Below are positions 16,507-26,883 of a DNA stretch of 64,000 nucleotides, in pieces. Numbering within the stretch: the stretch's first letter is position 1; each line of letters begins with the position of its first letter. The stretch spans positions 1-64,000 of the forward strand of contig JADJLL010000023.1 of NCBI GenBank assembly GCA_016710095.1. Reading direction: 5' to 3'. The translations under genes and the position numbers were made by a program. The DNA is from Candidatus Eiseniibacteriota bacterium. Lineage in GTDB: Bacteria > Eisenbacteria > RBG-16-71-46. The notes below the pieces were generated by a model, which searched no databases, was not told the DNA's origin, and worked only from the letters and a program-made list of their open reading frames with translations.

Positions 16507-19398
16507 ATGCCGCGCCTCGTCGTACTCGACGCGCTCGGACTGGTCTACCGCTCGTACTACGCGTTCATCACGCGCCCGCTCAAGAACAGCCGCGGCGAGA
16601 ACACGTCGGCGATCTTCGGCATGGGCAACGTGCTGCTCAAGCTGCGGCGCGATCTCGCGCCCGACCGCTGGGCGTTCGCGTGGGACGGCCCCGGGCCGAC
16701 GTTCCGTCACGAGATGTATCCCGACTACAAGGCGCACCGTCCGCCGATGCCCGAGGACCTCGTCTCGCAGCTCGATCCGGTCGAGGAGCTCGCGCGCTGC
16801 CTCGGGTTGCCCGTGATCGAGAAGCCGGGCATGGAGGCGGACGACGTCATGGCCACGCTCGCGCGCGAAGGCGCCGAGGCCGGCTACGAAGTCGTGCTCG
16901 TCACGGGCGACAAGGACATGCTCCAGGTCGTCAACGACCGCGTGACCGTGCTCGCGCCCGCGGGCAAGGGCGACGAAATGAAGCGCATGGATCCGGCCGC
17001 CGTCCGCGAGAAGTGGGGCGTCGGACCGGAGCACATCCGCGACGTGCTCGCGCTCATGGGCGATTCGTCGGACAACATTCCCGGCGTGCCGGGCGTGGGC
17101 GAGAAGACCGCGGTCGAACTGCTGTCGCAGTTCCACTCGCTCGAGGACCTGTACGCGCGGCTGGAAGAAGTGAAGAAGCCCGCGCTCAAGAAGAAGCTGA
17201 CCGAGAACCGCGACAAGGCGTTCCTGTCGCGCGAACTCGCGACCGTGCGCGACCGGCTCGAGCTCGGCGTGACGCTCGACCAGCTCGGCGTGGCGCCCGT
17301 GCGGCGCGACGACCTGATGGCGTTCGCGAAGCGCTGGGAAGTGCGCCGCCTCGAGAGCGTGGCGCGCGAGATGGGCGTGAGCGCGTCGGAAGCGGGCGAG
17401 CGCGCCGTCGCGTCCGGCGGAGCGCCGGGGCACGGCGGCGGAGCAGCCGGAACGAGGGGCGGCGGCGGCTGCGACCGGTGGTGATTTGTTCTCCGCCGAC
17501 GCCGCACCGAAGGCCGAGCCCACCATCGCGCGCGCGACCGCGCCGCTGCCGGCCGCGCTGCGCGCCGAGCCGCAGGGCGACCTGTTCGCGGCGCCCGCCG
17601 CGGAAGGCGACGCGCCCGCCGAGGCCGGGCCGACGCTCGAGTCGCTCGCGCTGCGCATTCACGAAGTGCGCGCGCGCGCTGCACGGACTCGCGGTCGTGC
17701 CGGTCGTGTTCGGCGAGGAGCCGCGGCATGCGTCGCTCGTCGGGCTCGCGCTCGCCTCGCGCGACGGCACCGCCGCGTACCTGCCGCTCGCGCACGAGGG
17801 CGGTCCGAACTTCTCGATCGAGCAGGCGCGCGAGTGGCTCGCGCCCGTGCTCGCCGACGTCACGGTTCCGAAGGTCGCGCCGGACCTGAAGGCCGCGGTG
17901 CACACGCTCGCCGCGCACCAGATGCCGCTCGAGGGCGGCTCGTTCGACCTGCACCTCGCGTCGTTCGTGTGCGACCCCGAACGCGATCATTCGCTCGAGC
18001 GACTCGCGGCCGACGTGCTCGGCGTGTCGCTCGCGTCCATCGAAGCCCGTTCAGGTGCGCGGACGCTCGCGCACCGGTCCCGGCGCCACGCCGGTCGCGC
18101 ATGCCGCGGCCGCGGGCGAGCGCATGGCCGCCGCGTGCTGGCCGCTGGAGACCGCGCTCACGAAGCAGCTCGAGGCGCGCGAGCAGTGGAAGCTCTACTC
18201 GGCGCTCGAACATCCGCTCATCGACGTGCTCGTGCGCATGGAGCGCGCGGGCGTCGCCCTCGACGTCGCGGTGCTGAAGACGATGAGCGAGGACGCCTCG
18301 CGCGAGATCGCGGCGCTCGAGACGAAGCTGCACGAGATCGCCGGCGAGCCGATCAACCTCGCGAGCGGCCAGCAGCTCGGCCGCGTGCTGTTCGAGAAAC
18401 TCGGCCTGCCCGCGAAGAAGAAGACGAAGACCGGCTGGTCCACGGATTCCGAAGTGCTCGACGAGCTCGCGCTCGTGCACGAGTTCCCGCGCCTGCTGCT
18501 CGAGTGGCGCGCGCTCACCAAGCTGCGCTCGACGTACCTCGACGCGCTGCCGCTCGCGGTCGATCCCGCCGACGGCCGCGTGCACACGACGTTCGAGCAG
18601 ACGGGCGCGGCGACCGGCCGGCTGTCGAGCTGGAACCCGAACCTGCAGAACATCCCGATGCGCACGCCGCTCGGCCGCGCGATCCGCAAGGCGTTCGTCG
18701 CGGCGCCCGGTTGCGTGCTCGTCGGCGCCGACTACTCGCAGATCGAGCTGCGCGTCATGGCGCACCTGTCGCAGGACCCGCAGCTCATCGAGGCGTTCGC
18801 GAGCGGCGAGGACATTCATTCGAGCACCGCGCGCCGCATCTTCAAGATCGAGGGCGACGTGCCGGGCGAGCTGCGCAGCCGCGCGAAGGTGGTCAACTTC
18901 GGCGTCATGTACGGCATGGGCGCCCGCAGCCTCGCGCAGCAGATGGGCATCGAGCTGAAAGAGGCGAAGGAGTTCATCGAGAGCTACTTCTCGGTCTACG
19001 CCGGCGTCCGCCGGTTCCTCGACCGCACGGTCGAGGAGGCGCGCGAGCGCGGCTACGTCGAGACCCTGCTCGGGCGGCGGCGCTGGCTGCCGGCCCTGCG
19101 CAACGGGGGCGGGCTCGAACGCAGCATCGCCGAGCGGGCGGCCATCAACACCCCGATCCAGGGCTCGGCCGCCGATCTCGTGAAGCAGGCCATGTTGAAC
19201 GTGCAGAACGCACTCCGGTCCCGGCCCTCGACCCGGCTTCTTCTGCAGGTCCACGACGAATTGCTGCTCGAATGTCCCGTCGCTGAGGCATCATCCGTCA
19301 CGGAGATGGTGCGCCGGGAGATGGAGGGCTGCTACCCTCTGTCCGTCCCGCTCACGGTGTCCGCCGGTACCGGCGCCACCTGGTTCGACGTCCACTAG
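16507..19398 (+). CDS. polA: DNA polymerase I (three frame breaks)
   Basis: Repair and Okazaki-processing polymerase. The N-terminal 5'-3' exonuclease domain (about residues 1-290) is intact, with DADDVMATL-like GMEADDVMATL, TGDKDML and the helix-hairpin-helix GDSSDNIPGVPGVGEKTA. The frame then breaks at about 17425-17460 (linker), at 17669-17681 in a GC-dinucleotide run that appears to lack one GC unit, and at about 18040-18055. The three shifts sum to zero, so the C-terminal polymerase domain is again in the original frame. It is complete: motif A DYSQIELRVMAHLS, motif B RAKVVNFGVMYG and motif C VHDELLLE. The middle domain lacks the DxE residues of a 3'-5' exonuclease, so proofreading is probably absent, as in Taq polymerase. 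Assembly indels are the likely cause of the breaks. Confidence 0.88.
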
Positions 19399-19411
19399 GA
19401 AGACCCCTCGC

Positions 19412-20074
19412 ATGCCCTCGGACTCCCGGCCGCGCCGCGCGCAGCCCCACGATGACCTGTTGATCGTCGGCCTCGTCGGCCGCGCGGGCAGCGGGAAGAG
19501 CACGGTCGCGCGCGCGCTCGCCGCGTCGGGCGCCGTGATCGTGGACGCGGACGAACTCGGGCACGACATCACCGACCACGATCCGGACGTGCGCGCCGCG
19601 CTGCTCGCGGAGTACGGACCGGCGGTCTTCCTCGAGGACGGCACGCTGCACCGCCGTCTCGTGGCGACCAAAGTGTTCTCCAATCCCACGGCGCTCGAGC
19701 GGCTGAACTCGCTCGTGCACCCGCGCATCCTCAAGCGCGTGCGTCTCGAGATCGCGAAGCTGGCCGCGGAAGGACACCGCGGCGCCGTGCTCGTGGACGC
19801 GGCGCTCATGCTCGACTGGGGTTTCGAGCGCGAGTGCGACGCGGTGATCGCGGTGGTCGCGCCCGAGGAGCAGCAGGTCGCGCGACTCGTCGCCGGCCGC
19901 GGCTGGACCGTGGCCGAGGCGCAGCGCCGCCTCGCCGCGCAGAAGCCGAACGCCTATTTCGAAAGCGTCGCGGACGTGACGCTCGACAACCGGGGCACGG
20001 AAGCCGAACTCGCGTCGTCCGCCGCGGCCGCTCTCGAGCGACTGCAGGCGGCGCGCGTCCGCGTCTCGGGGTAG
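19412..20074 (+). CDS. coaE: dephospho-CoA kinase
   Basis: Final step of coenzyme A synthesis: phosphorylation of the ribose 3'-hydroxyl of dephospho-CoA. It is a 220-residue P-loop kinase with GLVGRAGSGKSTVAR near residues 20-35, then DADELGHDI for CoA binding, LNSLVHPRILK and VLVDAALMLDWGFE (the family usually has PLLxE here). The ATG has AGGAAG about 8 bases upstream and follows the polA stop by 13 bases. Confidence 0.9.
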   Translation: MPSDSRPRRAQPHDDLLIVGLVGRAGSGKSTVARALAASGAVIVDADELGHDITDHDPDVRAALLAEYGPAVFLEDGTLHRRLVATKVFSNPTALERLNSLVHPRILKRVRLEIAKLAAEGHRGAVLVDAALMLDWGFERECDAVIAVVAPEEQQVARLVAGRGWTVAEAQRRLAAQKPNAYFESVADVTLDNRGTEAELASSAAAALERLQAARVRVSG

Positions 20075-20077
20075 GCC

Positions 20078-21907
20078 ATGTGGCAGCGCGTTCGTGAATA
20101 CCTGCGCGAGCTGCTTCGCGCGCTGATCGGCCAGCCCGCGGGCACGTGGGCCGCCACGCAGAACGCCACGCAGCGCGCGGCCGAACTGCTCGCGCAGGCG
20201 CTCGCCGAGGAAGAGCCGTCGCGCCGCGTCACGCTGCTGCGCGAGGCGCTTTCCGCCGGCGAACGGCTGGGCGGCGAGAGCGGCGACATCGTCGTGATGG
20301 AAGCGTCGCTGCACCTCGGCGAGCGCCTTCGCGCCGCCGGCGAGCGCGGGCAGGCGATCGCGCACTTCACGCGCGCGGTCGAGCGCAGCTTCCGTGTCGG
20401 CGATCCCGTCGGGCGCCAGCGTCGCGCCGGCGTGCTTTCGCGGCTCGGCATCCTCGACCAGGAAGCGGGCGATCTCGTGAGCGCGCGCTCGCGCTACGAG
20501 GAGTCGCTGCGCATCGGCTCGGACACCGACTCGGCGCTGCTGCTCGGCATGCTCACGCAGGCGGCGTTCAACCTCGGCCTCATCCAGAACACGAACGGCG
20601 ACGACGACGGCGCGATGCGCAGCTGGAACCGGGCGATGATGCTCGGCATGCGCGCGGGCCATCCCAGCGGCTGGGACCCGGCCGCGATCGCCGCGTTCAA
20701 CCTCGGGCATCTCTACGAACGCCTCGGCGACCGTGGCCGCGCACGCGAGACGCTGTTGCAGGTCGGGCGCATCGCCGAGCCGGGCGGCACGCCGGTCGGG
20801 CTCATGGCGGCCGCGAAGGCCGCGATGGCGCTCGCCTCGCTCGCCGAAACCGAAGGTCTTCCGGGCGAGGTCGAAGCCTCCGGGCAGTTCGCGCGTGCGT
20901 GCGAACTCGGCCGCGCCAGCCGCACGGCCGACGGCTCGCTCGTCGCGGTGCAGTCGGCGCTCGCGCTCGCGGAGCAGGCCGTCGTCGCGGGCCGCGCGGA
21001 CGAAGCGCGCCGCCGCCTCGAACAGGCGCTCGAATGGTCGTCCGCGTGCGAAGCCTCCGAGGTGTCGCGCTACGTGGTGCTCGCCGGCATGCGGCTCGGG
21101 CAGACGCTCGCCGAAATGGGCGAGCACGCCGCGGCCGCGGAACGGCTCGCCGATGCGTACGCGCGCGGCCGTGCGGGTGCGGAGCCGTGGGTGCGCGAGA
21201 TCGCGGCGCAGGCCGCGTGCAGCCTCCACCGCGTGCTGTGTTCGATGGGCCGTTGGGCCGAGGCGCGCTCGCTCGCCGAGGACGCGGTCGCTTTCGCGGG
21301 CGGGCTCGAATCCGCCATGGGCCGCGGGCTCGCGGCGGCGGCGCTCTACGCGCAGGCGTTCCAGAAGCTGCACGACGGCGACCAGCCGGGCGCGCGTGCG
21401 CTGCTGGGATCGGTCGCGGACCAGGGACTCGCGAGCGGCGCCGAAGTCGGCGAGCGCGTCGCGATCGACGCGCTGCTGCTGTCCGGGCATCTCGACCGGC
21501 AGGCGGGACGGCTGACCGAAGCGCTCGCGCAGTTCCAGCGCGCCGCGCGCACGCTGCGCGACCAGGACGGCGCCGAGTCCGCGGGACTCGCGGCGACCGC
21601 GTCGCTCAACATCGGGCACGTGCTGCTCGCGCTCGAGCGCCAGCTCGAGGCGCGCTACGCGTACGAGAAGTGCCTGAGCCTCGGCCGGCTGAGTGGTACG
21701 GCGACGGGCCGCGCCGCGGCCGCGAACTCCGCGCTCAACCTCGCCTCGATGCTCGAGGACGAAGTGGGCGAGGGGCAGCGCCGCGAGTGGTTCGCCGTCG
21801 CGATCGCGCTCGGGAAGTCGAGCCGCACGGCGCTCGGCGCGGACGTCGCGCGCAACGCCGAGAAGGGGCTCGCGCGCCTCGACGGAGGGGGCGAAGACGG
21901 CGAGTGA
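20078..21907 (+). CDS. large TPR-repeat protein
   Basis: A 609-residue, Ala/Glu/Arg-rich helical protein made almost wholly of tetratricopeptide-like repeats. Examples are AHFTRAVERSFRVGDPVGRQ, AAFNLGHLYERLGDRGRARE and ASLNIGHVLLALERQLEARY. Repeats run from about residue 30 to the end. There is no signal peptide or membrane segment, so a cytoplasmic scaffold or adaptor is likely. It starts 3 bases after the coaE stop and precedes prfB. No enzymatic motif is visible and I cannot assign a function. Confidence 0.75.
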   Translation: MWQRVREYLRELLRALIGQPAGTWAATQNATQRAAELLAQALAEEEPSRRVTLLREALSAGERLGGESGDIVVMEASLHLGERLRAAGERGQAIAHFTRAVERSFRVGDPVGRQRRAGVLSRLGILDQEAGDLVSARSRYEESLRIGSDTDSALLLGMLTQAAFNLGLIQNTNGDDDGAMRSWNRAMMLGMRAGHPSGWDPAAIAAFNLGHLYERLGDRGRARETLLQVGRIAEPGGTPVGLMAAAKAAMALASLAETEGLPGEVEASGQFARACELGRASRTADGSLVAVQSALALAEQAVVAGRADEARRRLEQALEWSSACEASEVSRYVVLAGMRLGQTLAEMGEHAAAAERLADAYARGRAGAEPWVREIAAQAACSLHRVLCSMGRWAEARSLAEDAVAFAGGLESAMGRGLAAAALYAQAFQKLHDGDQPGARALLGSVADQGLASGAEVGERVAIDALLLSGHLDRQAGRLTEALAQFQRAARTLRDQDGAESAGLAATASLNIGHVLLALERQLEARYAYEKCLSLGRLSGTATGRAAAANSALNLASMLEDEVGEGQRREWFAVAIALGKSSRTALGADVARNAEKGLARLDGGGEDGE

Positions 21908-22010
21908 CGCAGGCGGGTCCGGCGCGGCGCTGCTTTTTGCGCCCCGGACGGTTTCTCCTTAAGGTGCGCAGCGCTCCGCTGCTCGTCACTCCGACCCGCG
22001 AGATCCGCTC

Positions 22011-23121
22011 ATGCTGACCACAGCCGAACTCCACAAGCGCCTCGAACAGACCACCGCCAGCCTCGACAGTCTGCGGAGGTATCTTTGACATCGAGGCCTG
22101 CGCGCAGCGCGTGCCCGACCTCGAGTCGCGCATGGCGCAGCCCGGCTTCTGGGACCGGCAGGACGAAGCGCAGAAAGTCGTCGCGCAGCTGAAGACGACC
22201 AAGAAGACGCTCGACGACTTCGGCTCCCGCGCCTCCGCGCGTGACAACATCGCCGACCTGCTCGAGCTGGCCGAGAGCGAGAGCGACGAGAGCATGCTCG
22301 TCGAACTCGAGAAGGAGCTCACGCAGCTCGAGCGCCAGGTGTCCGACCTCGAGACGCGCAGCCTGCTGTCGGGCGAGCACGACCGTCTCGGCGCCATCGT
22401 GAACATCCATCCCGGCGCCGGCGGCACCGAATCGCAGGACTGGGCCGAGATGCTCATGCGCATGTACCAGCGCTGGGGCGAGCGCAAGGGCTACAAGGTG
22501 ACGCTGCTCGACCTGCAGGAAGGCGACGAAGCGGGCATCAAGGACGCGACGCTCGAGATCGACGGCGAGTACGCGTACGGCTACCTCAAGGCCGAGTCCG
22601 GCGTGCACCGCCTCGTGCGCATCTCGCCCTACGACGCGGCCCAGCGCCGGCACACGTCGTTCGCGAGCGCGTTGGTGATGCCGATGATCGACGACACGGT
22701 CACGGTGAACATCGGACCCGGCGACGTCCGCGTGGACACGTTCCGCGCCGGCGGCGCGGGCGGCCAGCACGTCAACAAGACCGAGTCGGCCGTGCGCCTC
22801 ACGCACATCCCGACCGGCATCGTCGTGCAGTCGCAGGGCGAGCGCAGCCAGCACCGCAACAAGGACGCGGCCATGAAGATCCTCATGTCGCGACTGTTCG
22901 TGCACTACGAGGCGCTCGAGAAGGAAAAGACCGCGAAGATCGCCGGCGTCAAGAAGGACATCGACTTCGGCAGCCAGATCCGCTCGTACGTCATGCAGCC
23001 GTACACCATGGCCAACGACCATCGCACCGAAACGAAGATCGGTGACGTGCACGCCGTCCTCGACGGCGACATCGACACGTTCATCGACGCCTACCTGAAG
23101 CAGAAGGATCCCCAGTCATGA
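22011..23121 (+). CDS. prfB: peptide chain release factor 2 with programmed +1 frameshift
   Basis: Releases nascent chains at UGA and UAA. Translation starts at ATG 22011 and meets an in-frame TGA at codon 26 (22086-22088). A +1 shift on CTT T there continues in the frame running to 23121, giving a 369-residue protein. The catalytic GGQ falls at residues 250-252, exactly as in E. coli RF2. The stop-codon recognition tripeptide at 205-207 reads Ser-Pro-Tyr instead of the usual Ser-Pro-Phe. The shift is autoregulatory: low RF2 slows termination at the internal UGA and favours frameshifting. The stop overlaps the start of the next gene (ATGA). Confidence 0.95.
22073..22089 (+). promoter_or_regulatory. 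prfB programmed +1 frameshift site
   Basis: The Shine-Dalgarno-like CGGAGG (22074-22079) is followed by TAT, the slippery CTT (22083-22085), the in-frame TGA (22086-22088) and C. This is the classic arrangement of an anti-SD-pairing sequence three bases before CTT TGA C. It is the reason the gene appears split and should not be read as an error. Confidence 0.93.
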
Positions 23122-24485
23122 TTCCCGGACACATCTTCCGCGAGTACGACATCCGCGGCCTGCACGAGACCGAACTGACGAACGAGACCGCGGAGGCCGT
23201 CGGCCACGCGTTCGCGACGGTGATCAAGCGCGAGGGCGGCACGCGCGTCGCCATCGGCCGCGACGTGCGGCCGAGCAGCGTGCGCCTCGCCGAATACGCC
23301 GAGAAGGGCATGATCGCCGCGGGCCTCGCGGTCGAGCGCGTGGGCACGGTGCCGACGCCGGCGCTCTACTACGCGGTCGCCTCGCGCGGACTCGACGGCG
23401 GCATGCAGATCACGGGCAGCCACAATCCGCCCGAGTTCAACGGCTTCAAGATGGCCAAGAAGAAGCTGCCGCTGTACGGCGCCGAGATCCAGGCCATGAA
23501 GCAGATGATCCTGTCGGGCGACCTCGAGAAGGGCACGGGCAGCTGGACCGACAAGCCCGTCCTCGACGACTACCAGGACATGCTCGTCGAGCGCTGCAAG
23601 TCGCCCAAGGGCCTCAAGGTCGTGATGGACTGCGGCAACGGCTGCGCCGGAACGGTGGTCCCGAAGGTCTTCGAGCGCATGGGTCACACGATCATTCCGC
23701 TCTACTCCGAGCTCGACGGCACGTTCCCGAACCACCTGCCGGACCCGACCGTGCCCTCGCTGCTCGTGGACCTGCAGAAGAAGGTCGCCGAGACGGGCGC
23801 CGACTTCGGCGTCGGTTTCGACGGCGACGCCGACCGCATCGGCGCGATCACGGGCACGGGCCGCATCGTGTGGGGCGACCAGCTGCTCGCGCTGTTCGCG
23901 CGCGACGTGTTCACGCGCGTGCCGGGCGCCGAGATCATCTTCGACGTGAAGTGCTCGCAGGCGCTGATCGAGGACATCCTCGCGCACGGCGGCAAGCCCA
24001 CCATGTGGAAGACCGGTCACTCACTCATCAAGTCGAAGCTGCAGGAGACGGGCGCGCCGATCGCGGGCGAAATGAGCGGCCACATGTTCTTCAGCGAGGG
24101 CTACTTCGGATTCGACGACGCGCTCTTCGCCGCCGGACGGCTGCTGCGCTACGTCGCGTCGACGGGCCGGACGCTCGACCAGCTCGTCGAGAGCATCCCG
24201 CAGTACTGCTCGACGCCCGAGACGCGCCTCGCGTGCGACGAGGACAAGAAGTTCGTGATTCCCGAGACGCTCAAGGCGGAGTTCGCGGGCAAGTACAAGG
24301 TGATCGACATCGACGGCGCCCGCGTCGAGTTCGGCGACGGCTGGGGCCTCGTGCGCGCGTCGAACACGCAGCCCGTGGTGGTCGTGCGCTTCGAAGCGCG
24401 CACCGCGGAACGCCTCGCCGAGATCCAGGCCATGATGATGGGCCCGCTCAAGCGCCTCGGCGTGGGCGAGGCGACCGGCCACTGA
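23118..24485 (+). CDS. phosphomannomutase/phosphoglucomutase
   Basis: Interconverts hexose 1- and 6-phosphates, supplying sugar nucleotides for lipopolysaccharide or exopolysaccharide. The 455 residues follow the alpha-D-phosphohexomutase order. The N-terminal FREYDIRG is followed by the phosphoserine loop TGSHNPPEFNG (S101), the metal-binding loop DGDADR (D235, D237, D239), the sugar-specificity loop GEMSGHMFF and the C-terminal phosphate-binding RASNTQP. GEMSGH is typical of AlgC/ManB-type enzymes that use both mannose and glucose phosphates. ATG 23118 overlaps the prfB stop. Confidence 0.9.
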   Translation: MIPGHIFREYDIRGLHETELTNETAEAVGHAFATVIKREGGTRVAIGRDVRPSSVRLAEYAEKGMIAAGLAVERVGTVPTPALYYAVASRGLDGGMQITGSHNPPEFNGFKMAKKKLPLYGAEIQAMKQMILSGDLEKGTGSWTDKPVLDDYQDMLVERCKSPKGLKVVMDCGNGCAGTVVPKVFERMGHTIIPLYSELDGTFPNHLPDPTVPSLLVDLQKKVAETGADFGVGFDGDADRIGAITGTGRIVWGDQLLALFARDVFTRVPGAEIIFDVKCSQALIEDILAHGGKPTMWKTGHSLIKSKLQETGAPIAGEMSGHMFFSEGYFGFDDALFAAGRLLRYVASTGRTLDQLVESIPQYCSTPETRLACDEDKKFVIPETLKAEFAGKYKVIDIDGARVEFGDGWGLVRASNTQPVVVVRFEARTAERLAEIQAMMMGPLKRLGVGEATGH

Positions 24486-25145
24486 GCCGCCGCACGGATC
24501 GGCCGCTGCCGCGCGCGTTCTACGCGCGCGGCGCGGTGACGGTCGCGAGCGACCTGCTCGGCCGCGTGCTGGTGTGCGACGCGGGTGGGGCGCGCGTCGC
24601 GGGGCGGATCGTCGAGGTCGAGGCCTACCGCGGCGCGGGCGACCCCGCGAGCCACGCGTATCGCGGCCTCACGCCGCGCAACGCGGTCATGTTCGGCGAG
24701 CCGGGGCACGCCTACGTCTACTTCACGTACGGCATGCACCACTGCCTGAACTTCGTCTGCGAACCCGAGGGCCGGCCGGCGGCCGGTACTCCTGCGGGCC
24801 CTCGAGCCGCTGGAGGGGCTCGACGTCCTGCGCGCGCGCAGGGGCAAGGATGACGTTCGCCAGCTGCTGCGCGGCCCCGGCTGTGTCGCGCAGGCGCTCG
24901 CGCTCACGCGCGATCACGACGGGTGCGACCTCGTTCGCGGGCCGGTGATCGTTCGGGACGGCCCGCCCGCCGCCCGGCGGGAGGGCGTGCTCCGGGGGCC
25001 GCGCATCGGCATCCGGCACGGGCTCGAGCACGCGTGGCGCTTCTGGTTCGCGGGCGATCCGTACGTCTCGGCGACGCGGGAGGGAGGGCCAACCCGAACG
25101 CGCCGGGCGAGTTCCGCGTTGACACCTTCGCGCACGCATCCCTAG
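24482..25145 (+). CDS. mpg: 3-methyladenine DNA glycosylase, AAG/MPG family (frame break near 24780)
   Basis: Base-excision repair enzyme that removes alkylated purines. The first part has RAFYARGAVTVASDLLGR, IVEVEAYRGAGDPASHAYRG (with the catalytic glutamate in EVEAY), TPRNAVMFGEPGHAYVYFTY and MHHCLNFVC, all hallmarks of the family. The frame breaks at about 24776-24787 in a GC-rich stretch, and VLLRALEPLEGLDVLRAR continues one frame over to the C-terminal WRFWFAGDPYVS. No good ATG, GTG or TTG lies at the start of the domain; a CTG overlapping the preceding stop (24482) or a lost start through another indel are the options, so the 5' end is uncertain. Confidence 0.82.
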
Positions 25146-25148
25146 TAT
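25119..25148 (+). promoter_or_regulatory. candidate sigma-70 promoter of the barrel gene at 25268
   Basis: TTGACA (25119-25124), an 18-base spacer and TAGTAT (25143-25148). This is the best -35 match in the window. It overlaps the 3' end of the mpg reading frame and would give a leader of about 115 bases. Confidence 0.6.
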
Positions 25149-25267
25149 CCCGGCCTTCGAGCTCCGCACTGAGCGTTGACCGTGCACACGTGCCGCCCGC
25201 AGGGGTGGATCGTGCCATCCACACGGCCACGTCCCGGCCATACAAGAATTGGTTTGAAAGGAGTGCC

Positions 25268-26883
25268 ATGAGCCCTTCGCGCAGGGTTCTGCCGCATGCG
25301 CTGACGATGCTGACGCTGGCCGCCTCGCTTCTGGCCGCGCCCGCTTTCGCGCAGTTCTACACCCCGGTGCTTCGCGCGTCCGGGCTCGCCGACGATTTCG
25401 CTCACAGCCCGCGCCTGCTCGGCATGGGTGGTCTGAGCGTCGCCGTCGCCGATCGCGATCACGAGCTTTCGCTCTGGGATCTCGGCGCCAACCCGCTCGG
25501 CGCGTTTTGGGACGACTCCGTCTCGACGCTCAAGCTCCTGCCCCGTACCGGTTCCGCCTCCGGGGCCCACGATCTCTCCGCCTCGCGCCAGCGCGAGGAC
25601 TTCGCCGCGCGCACGATCGGCCTGCCGTTCGAGACGTTCCATCGCGATGCGAAGGGCCGCGCGTTCGGTGTGTACGGCGCGTTGAAGTCGGTCCGCACGG
25701 ACAACCCGTTCTCGGACGACGTCGAGCTTCGCCGCTCGGTCAGCGAGCCGGACGTCACGGCGATCGCCAACGGCCCGATGCCGTACGTCTTCAAGGACAA
25801 GATGCGCTACGCGCTGCGCATGCGCTTCGCGAGCAATCACCTCCGGGACGAGTACCGCCTGTTCGTGGAGAACCCCACGGGCGAGTACCTGTCGCAGGAC
25901 GGCATGGTGCTCACGCCGCCGAACATCTTCGCCCCGGACGAGTACAAGGTGAACACTCGCTCGGTCGGCGCCGGCCTGTCGTACCCGCTCGGCAAGCAGC
26001 ACACGCTGGCGATCATGGCCGACGCGCTGAACGAAAAGCTCTCCGGCACGAACTCGGGCGGCCGCTACGACGGTGAGATCACCGAAGTGCGCCCGACGAA
26101 GGTCGGCCAGGCGACGCTGGTGGGTCGCTTCGGCAAGAGCGTCACCTACGGCGTCGACGGCCAGGGCTGGATGACCAAGGCTCCCCAGGATTGGCGCTTC
26201 TCGCTCTCCGCGGGCGTCGGTGCGGTCCCGCTGTCGGGCCGCGGCCGGCTGCTCGAGCGTGAGGAGAAGGGCAGCGCGCTCGACTCGCGCATTCGTTGGA
26301 CGGGAGACAAGGTCGCGCTGACGGGCCGTCTCTGGACGTCCGCCAGCAAGATGATCATCACGGCTCCCCAGCTGAGCGACGGGTCGTCGTTCAATCACTT
26401 CCTCAGCGACATCTGGTACCGCGTGGGCACCGACACGCTCTGGCTGCCCGACTCGGTTCGCTCGGACGAGACGCGCCGCTACGCCTGGGGCTATGCCGCG
26501 GGAGCGTCGTACCGGTTCGATCGCGGCATCGCGGGTGTCGAGAGTGGAACTGGGGCCGCGACCTGACGAACGACGAGTTCACGGGCGAAGGTCCGCAGTC
26601 GATCGCGTACGACGTGCGCGCAGCTGTCGAGTACGTCTGCTCGCCGCTGGTCAAAGGCCGCCTCGGTTGGGGCGCGCACTGGCGTGATCCCGACGACTTC
26701 GCGCAGGGCAACGAGTTCGTCGGACAGTCGGTTTCGGCGGGCATCGGCCTGAAGCCGGCGAAGACCACGTGGGGGCTCGATCTCGGATACACGTTCGGCT
26801 GGCTGAACGCCGACTTCGGTGACCCGCTCCAGCATCGTCGTACGCAGCAGCAGTTGGTGACTCAGCTCCGCTGGGATTTCTGA
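25268..26883 (+). CDS. outer-membrane beta-barrel protein, PorV/FadL-like (frame break near 26540)
   Basis: The start ATG 25268 has AAAGGAG 6 bases upstream and is followed by a signal peptide ending at PAFAQ. Near the mature N-terminus is SPRLLGMGGLSVAVADRD, the R-x-x-GMGG-x-x-VAV pattern shared with the PorV-like proteins at 33068 and 54570. The rest alternates polar and hydrophobic residues in transmembrane-strand style (for example HTLAIMADALNEKLSG and YRFDRGIAGVE) and ends in LVTQLRWDF, with the terminal aromatic expected by the barrel-assembly machine. The frame breaks at about 26538-26546 in GAGAG, where two extra bases or one missing base would explain it; the last ~115 residues are in another frame. 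The transported substrate is unknown. Confidence 0.75.

Noticed and set aside
22011..22110. Reading the prfB 5' end as another indel error
   Set aside because: The AGG-TAT-CTT-TGA-C context and the exact match of RF2 residue numbering show a programmed frameshift.
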